Positions 58,217 through 64,000 of a stretch of DNA of 64,000 nt are shown here, piece by piece. Every line of letters begins with the position of its first letter. Position 1 is the first letter of the stretch. The stretch covers positions 23,730,313 through 23,794,312 of the forward strand of contig CM036759.1 in NCBI GenBank assembly GCA_020796225.1, in the 5' to 3' direction. The position numbers and the translations under genes were made by a program. This DNA is from Arion vulgaris (Eukaryota > Mollusca > Gastropoda > Stylommatophora > Arionidae). The notes under the pieces are model-generated. The model was not told where the DNA came from, searched no databases, and saw only the letters and a list, made by a program, of their open reading frames with translations.

Positions 58217-58500
58217 GAATACTTCAGTACCGTGGACACATGCAAGGACCCATGTGACGACTTCTATCAGTTCGCTTGCGTTGGTTGAGTTGATTATCAG
58301 ATATTACCTCCTGACAAGTGGAGCTTGTGAACTGCTGAAACAGTTCATTTGACAGAAGCCCAAACGTTACTGGCAAACGATCATGATCCATCAAAGGTTG
58401 ACTAAATAAAAAAAAAGCTAAAGATATTTACTCTTCGTGCATTAATTACGATTGTTTGAAACAAGCTTACGGTCACATGCTAGCAGGAGAACAGACTGGA
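58217..58500 (+). pseudogene. M13 (neprilysin/ECE-like) metallopeptidase exon fragment, decayed
   Basis: A frame beginning near 58220 reads 'YFSTVDTCKDPCDDFYQFAC' then VG. This is the N-terminal signature of M13 zinc peptidases (family pattern: DPCxDFYxxACGGW). It is followed by 'LPPDKWSL', 'LTEAQTLLANDHDPSKVD' and, after a frame change in an A-run at 58408-58416, 'AKDIYSSCINYDCLKQAYGH', matching the family's AKxxYxSCM region. Stops at 58286-58288, 58328-58330 and 58403-58405 plus the frameshift show it is dead. GGW is replaced by a stop. No introns lie between these blocks and no catalytic HExxH is present. M13 enzymes are membrane-bound ectopeptidases that cut peptide signals. This is a relic from a neighbouring or retrocopied gene. 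Confidence 0.78.
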
Positions 58501-60892
58501 GCAGAAGTGAAGGCAAACGATTCAATGAACTAATTCAGATTATTGTTATTAAGGTATATTGTTACAAAGATTGTAAAACTAATCAGTTAAGTATACAAAT
58601 TGAAAATTTTTTATTTCAACTAAATTTTGTCTTTTGATTGTGTAATGAAGAAAAAACGGACCAACTAGAATGAACGGTTATACATATAAATGTAATAATT
58701 ACCATATTGGGCCCTGTATAAATACATATCAACGATAGGATCTGTTACAATGTCAACAAACTGCAGCTATAAGACTGGAGAATCAGAGTGCGGCATATCA
58801 AGTAAGTTAAAAAGCGTAAGACAGATGAATGCTTTCACCAAACATACTCGTCCTTTATCGTCACGACATTATACGACATAAAACAGAACATATAGAAATA
58901 ACAGTTGTTGGAAAAATATATGAATAGTCTAAAATATGCGGATGATACCATTGATATACTACGTTTATTTACGTGTGCGGATGATACAACAACATGGGAA
59001 TAAATGAACAAGTTTACAAAACATGTGAGACATAAGAATGATATAAAACAAAAGTAAGTAAAAGGTCAAGTAAACCTAAATAAACCACATTTCGTTATTT
59101 GAAAACAAATTAGTACAGTATCTGCGTATGCTATTCTTTTCCTATTTTGCAATAGTATATTTATCGAGGGGAGACCGAAGCACAATGGATCACGGAATAC
59201 AGCGAGTCGTTAGGGATAACTGTGTCAAGGAATCAGTGAAAGACAATACAAAGTATTCTAGAGTTACATATCTTGGCTTATTGTACCATCATTGTCACTT
59301 CGAGTATTTGGTGTTGAAACTAAGAATGTTAAAGTTAATATATAGTTTTATGTTGTCTGAACTAAATATTGGCATCATAGAAATTACAGACTATTTTAAA
59401 AAAAATTCGGTATTGAATGTGTTCAATCATTTATCACTAATTTCTAATTTCACAAAATGTGGCAGCGGTTATTCGTAAATAGACCACAATTTACAAACGT
59501 TATAGATTATATTAATAATTTACCAGATTTACGTGCGTAAATTGTCAAATTGTTGTTAGAAGTTTCAATTGTTCTGACTCGGGAAGCGTTGGTGATTGTG
59601 AATAAACACAGTAATAATAAATTAAAACGCAAGTGATCGGTTTTTTTTGTAAGTAAAATGTATTCAAGTATCATATCTCTCTGTGATTTATGTCTGAATT
59701 ACATTTTTGAAAAGCAAAATTATGCACAGCTATTTTCTACATTTGACACGACGGTCTGTTACAAAAGCACTACGAAAGGTGTTGACGTGAAGTTTAGTTG
59801 AATCCGAAACGTTTAGAGCTTCTGAGAGTAGACACATAAGAAATTATTGCGTGACATTCCAATTTTGAAATTTTGAGATCTTGAATCTTACATTTCTTTT
59901 TCTATAGTTCTGGTAGTATTTGTATGTACTTGTTAATAGATTGTAAGTTTATACAAAGATATATCATGCTTTCCCGTTATATACCTTTGTCTTTTCGGAA
60001 ATAGTAGACAAATTGAAATGAAAACCAGCCGCAAAAATGTCTCAAAACAGAAGGTTGACTACCGAGGGGCGTTTATTTCTGTTCTGTTGTCTGTTGCAGT
60101 GACACAGTTAACTTGAATCTATTAGTGTGTAGTTGTAGCTGTTCTTCTGTTGGTGATATAATTGTCAAATCGTCGGGAAAGATTCAAATTATTTAGAGGT
60201 TCTCCAATAGTGTCTTTTCGATTTAGGTTAGCTAGTTTACAGATTTGGTAGACGTTATGTGATGAACAACAGCGATAATAGATCGCCTTGTTGTCATACA
60301 CCAGACCTAAATTGAAACTCTTCTGAAAGTCGTGTGTTTGTTTTAATTGTACACTGGTTTGTTAAGTCGAAACTTGGTATCTATTAACTCATTAACTACC
60401 AGTGGCTACCGTATGCGATGTTTTTTGTTCTGATTGACTATTTGTCACAGACATCGCTTAATTATTTATGTTACAGTCAAGTCGGTACACAATATAACTT
60501 TATGTTTTTACCGTTAGTGGTTTAAGTTTATTCTTTTGTTTTTTAATTAATATTTAACAAATTTTCATTCATTTATCTAAAACAATTACATGTCACTTAT
60601 GAAATTTATCTAAGACATACGAAAGTTACAACTTAGTTTCTAAATACACTTAAGAAATAGAAAACAAATACACAAACAAGTAAATATTAATTGGGTCACT
60701 TCGTGTTTTTAAGTGGTAAGTCAATGTGTTAATATGATGATCATAAACTCAATAGTTTGCCAATATTTTCTGCAAAATTGTTAATATTTTAATTAATATT
60801 TTAGTATGTAGACTAATAGACATGAAACATGCACATTTACTTCTTGCGGAAAAATTCAAAACGGTAATTTAAAAAAATAATTTGGTCTCTTG
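58501..60892. other. Spacer upstream of GPCR gene D, nothing recognised
   Basis: The 116-aa frame at 59128-59478 and others have no family motif. Likely contains the promoter of gene D, but I cannot point to elements. Confidence 0.4.
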
Positions 60893-63604
60893 ATGGCGGT
60901 TTTAAGGAACATCTCTAATGTTCAACATGGTGACGTTGGAGAACATTATAATACATCTGTACCATTCAAAGAATTAGTCAGTGATGAAATGCGACTTATT
61001 TTCCAGTGGATTTTCTATTCCATTGTTGCTGAATTCATTGCTGTCTTCGGTGCTGTGGCAAACATCATCAACATCGTCTGTTTTGTCAAGCAAGGATTTC
61101 AAGATGCTGTCAATATTAGCTTGTTGAGTAAATAAATATTTTCTTCTTGTTATCATTTTCACTTGCAAATGTTTATTATTATTGTGTTCTTTAAATGGAA
61201 TTGTATTACAGAATAACGTAAGAAGGTTAGTATAAGTATTTTGTGTACATATGACAGAGTTTATGTAATTTAACGTAAACTACACATGTTGTCAATAATG
61301 TGTTATTTATATTTTGCTTGACTTGGTTGGGTTCTTAGTAATATACATACAAAATGTTCAACTAGTTCTTATATACATTTTACAATTAATTTTTTAATAA
61401 TAATTTAAATTATTTTAAATATTAAAAATTCCAAATCACTTTACCACTACAACCACTTTTATATTTATTTAAGGTATATTAATTTATCGGGCCTGGAAAG
61501 AACAATAATAGAGGGCATGGTCCCAGGACGCAGAGGCAGACCAAGACGAAGATGGCTACAAAGATATTAAAGAAACCATGAATATGACCATAGACAAAGT
61601 GGGTGAACTGGTTAGAGACAGAGTGAATTTCAGATGCGCTGCAAAGAGAGCAACGTCCTATAAAGGATACACACGTTGATGATGATGATATTAATTTAAC
61701 AGGAGATACAGACATACAAACTCCAACTAGCTTTACTGTAATGTATATGAACTTAGTAGCCGGTACGGTACAGACATACAAACTCCAACTAGCTTTTCTG
61801 TAATGTATATTAATTTAGCATCAGACAAAGACTTACATATTTTAATACCACTTACGTATAGATCTAGTTTACAACAGGCCGTCTTGTTTTCTGACACAGT
61901 TACGATATAGATCAGAATTCTTTACAGTTAGATATACATTATGCAGTAGTGTTGCCTTAATTATAATTTTTAAGAGAGACATTTTCTATTTCGTATCTTT
62001 TCATTTATTATTTATTTTTTCTTTTGCAATATTTATTTCAAAGTAAGACACAATAAGATCGCTGTAATAATTGTATCATTTTTCAATATCTCCGGCATAT
62101 TTAATTGCAACAAAGTGTTACGTTTTATGGATGTAAATGAGATATGTATGTATTGATACATTTACTGAGGTAAGATATAAAACTACGAATTGGCTTATTA
62201 CGGGAGACCAAAGGTTCAATACGGAGGTGTTCCTTAATGTGGAGGATCCTTGTTCTACCTATCGGTAAGATCAACAGGTCAACGTAACGTGTGGGCTTTT
62301 TCAGCACGCTCAGGAGGAAAATAATAAGAGAGGCCAGTGGGGCCTACGCAACAACCACAAGTAGCTTGACAATGGAGGTTCGGGCGGTTACGGAGGCGTG
62401 AACTGGTTGGCATCTCACAATTACTCTCGTGTTTTCATACTCAGTGACTCCATGAGCATGATTCGTAAAGTCGAATCAGGAATGGTGAGACGCAACTGGG
62501 TGGAGGTACTGGTACAGACAATGATCAGAGAAATCACTTTTATTTTTGTCCCTGGACACGCAGGAGTTAAGGGTAATGAACGAGTTGATAGATTGGCTGA
62601 CTTAGCTACAATATCAGAGGAGCTGCAATGGATCGAAGTGACATTCTTCACGCATTGAGAGAGTCTTTCCGAACAGAGGAGTTTCAGGGCTGTGAATCCC
62701 ACTGGCTGACCAGATTGAAAGAGATTGGTGTCAATATTGGTGCAGCCCGAAAAGAACGACATACTAAATATGCAAAGAGATTGATTAATCAACATCGAAC
62801 TGGCGTGTTGGGTCGCTGGACGCTGCTGGATTTGCTGAGGCGGAGATCGGAGCACCTATGGACATGTCCGGAGTGCTATGATGATAGTCCTCATATAACT
62901 GATAACTGAACAGGTCAAAAGATTATCTGCACGCGCTAGACGTCTTCAGACAAGCGTACTTAATTTCTCGTTCCTATAAATCCCGCAATGTACTCTTAGA
63001 AATGGGAAAAACAATTGAAAAAAAAAGTGTTTGCTTATTGCTTTGGTCTTTTATTAAACGACAATTTGGTAGAATGGTTAGCAAAGTAAGTTAGTTTAGT
63101 TTGTTGATTTTTCAATTGTTTTATTTAGCAATTTGTGTTTTGGAAGACTTTGACCATTGCACACAAAATAACTAATGAATATATTTGCATCTGTCAACTA
63201 AATATTATTACGTGGTTTAGTTTGTTTCACAGATAGTCTGTATTTCTCAGATTTAATTTCTAAATGTGAATAACACAAACCATTATAAAAAAAAAGAAAA
63301 GAACTGTGTCTTTTGTTTGTAAACTGATTTCTTCTAATTGTTGTCTACTATGTGGTAAATTAATTAGATTTTGTTCGATTTATCTGCAGGTCTGTCTGTT
63401 TCTGACCTGGGATCCCTATTGACACTGATCTGGACAAATATATGTTTTAGTCCAGGGTTCAGTGACTTAGACTTGCCATTTGAACCCATGGAAATTCAGT
63501 ACCTGTCTGGCTCAGGTCCACATGTTATATTTACACGTGTGACGGGATGTATCACTGCCTTCATTACCCTGGAGAGATGTCTATGTATAACTATGCCTCT
63601 CAAG
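60893..63604 (+). CDS. GPCR gene D, chemosensory-receptor-like, exons 1 and 2 (3' end outside window)
   Basis: Exon 1 is 60893-61127 (ATG at 60893; donor GTAAAT, phase 1) and exon 2 is 63390-63604 (after CTGCAG; donor GTAAAT, phase 0). The joined frame is open for 150 residues. The N-terminus has sequons NIS and NTS. TM1 contains VANIINIVCFVK, TM2 LSVSDLG, and TM3 ends ITLERCLC. Exon 2 is again 215 nt. Exon 1 resembles gene A most ('RLIFQWIFYSIV', 'NIVCFVKQG'), so A and D are probably the closest pair. Exon 3 with TM4-TM7 is expected to the right of 64000. Intron 1 contains an RTE-like B end and a Nimb-like insertion. Function as for genes B and C: a membrane receptor of unknown ligand. Confidence 0.87.
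61480..61693 (+). mobile_element. RTE-like family B 3' end with (GAT)n tail
   Basis: Reads as the last part of a LINE polyprotein: GLERTIIEGMVPGRRGRPRR then RWLQR-type sequence, 'VGELVRDRVNFRCAAKRA', ending TTGATGATGATGAT. Matches the minus-strand pieces at 48919-49037 and 50165 onward. Confidence 0.8.
61705..61812. repeat. About 63-bp tandem duplication
   Basis: ACAGACATACAAACTCCAAC then TAGCTTT.CTGTAATGTATAT occurs twice. Confidence 0.85.
62283..62908 (+). mobile_element. Nimb-like retrotransposon, strongly 5' truncated, 10-bp target duplication
   Basis: Flanked by AACAGGTCAA at 62273-62282 and 62909-62918. It starts inside RNase H ('VWAFSARSGGKIIREASGAY', 'TTTSSLTMEVRAVTEA', then a stop), continues 'FILSDSMSMIRKVESGMVRR' and 'FVPGHAGVKGNERVDRLAD', and has the C-terminal domain in the -1 frame from 62628 ('MDRSDILHALRESFR', 'RLINQHRTGVLGRWTL'). 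Tail ATAACTGATAACTG. A third subfamily relative to 29157 and 45624. In intron 1 of GPCR gene D. Confidence 0.88.
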
Positions 63605-64000
63605 GTAAATCTTGGGCTAATATATCATATCAAAACGCCAGTTTTTAGCTAATTGCTTACTACCGTCTTCTTCTCTGCACCCCCTATTTATATGATATAT
63701 ATATGTATATATATAGAGAGAGAGAGAGAAAGAGAGACAGGGAGAAAGAGAGGGAGAGTGATAGTGTTCAACAGAATAATGTACACCTGCTTTTGTTTGG
63801 TATCTGTCAAATAAACTAAATAAACATTTTCTATGAGTATATATGTATATATGGTCATCATTAAGTGACATATTCAATCATATGCCAGTCCAATTACTGT
63901 GGCAATGGGCAGTATGATATTTCCTAAATAAGATGGCATCACCAAATTTACTCTTGCATTTGCAATATGTTTTGAAAACATCATACTGCACATTATAATA
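63605..64000. other. Start of intron 2 of GPCR gene D
   Basis: Contains a (TA)n/(GA)n tract at about 63690-63762 and otherwise nothing recognised. Confidence 0.6.

Overview
The window is eukaryotic and AT-rich. Its coding DNA is split into short exons with GT-AG introns, and it is full of non-LTR retrotransposons, SINEs, DNA transposons and minisatellites. The resident genes are rhodopsin-class G-protein-coupled receptors (GPCRs) resembling the large 'chemosensory receptor' expansions known in gastropod molluscs. Many retroelement copies resemble the RNase H-bearing Nimb group first described in Biomphalaria. A gastropod (probably heterobranch) is the best guess; this is inference from family resemblance, with no database search.

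Real genes: four related GPCR genes form a cluster. Gene A (minus, exon 1 at 4133-4364, exon 2 at 2672-2886) has no third exon inside the window. Gene B (plus, 20732-20951, 27962-28176, 32384-32980) and gene C (plus, 44158-44401, 48306-48520, 54550-55146) are complete three-exon genes of 343 and 351 residues. Gene D (plus, 60893-61127, 63390-63604) runs off the right edge. Exon 2 is 215 nt in all four, exon 3 is 597 nt in both complete genes, and the intron phases (1, then 0) are the same throughout. This points to tandem duplication of one ancestral locus. All copies share ERC in place of DRY and lack the canonical TM3 cysteine; the two complete genes also lack NPxxY proline and an extracellular-loop-2 cysteine.

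Mobile DNA fills the introns and spacers. Five Nimb-like insertions (26259-26720, 29157-30572, 45624-46875, 56367-57668, 62283-62908) have target-site duplications of 10-13 bp that can be read by eye. Three families of other LINE 3' ends are present (called RTE-like A, B and C here). They are distinguished by their tails and C-terminal motifs, and one C copy is nested in a B copy at 48919-50610. A tRNA-type SINE family (SINE-1) has four clear copies with target duplications plus one diverged copy; a second family (SINE-2) has two copies. A 2.2-kb Tc1/mariner-superfamily element with 105-bp terminal inverted repeats (39514-41697) carries a broken transposase. A 3.2-kb hAT-like element fills most of intron 2 of gene B and itself holds a Nimb insertion and an RTE-like B copy. 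A Tc1-like transposase remnant (52640-53400) and a decayed RNase H-type LINE (about 14060-16060, split by a SINE) complete the set.

Other content: minisatellites with units from 13 to 88 bp, two unexplained GC-richer blocks (21676-22242 and about 36180-37440), and a decayed fragment of an M13 (neprilysin-like) metallopeptidase at 58217-58500. No rRNA, functional tRNA, CRISPR array or prokaryotic operon was seen. Long stretches between these features hold nothing I can identify.
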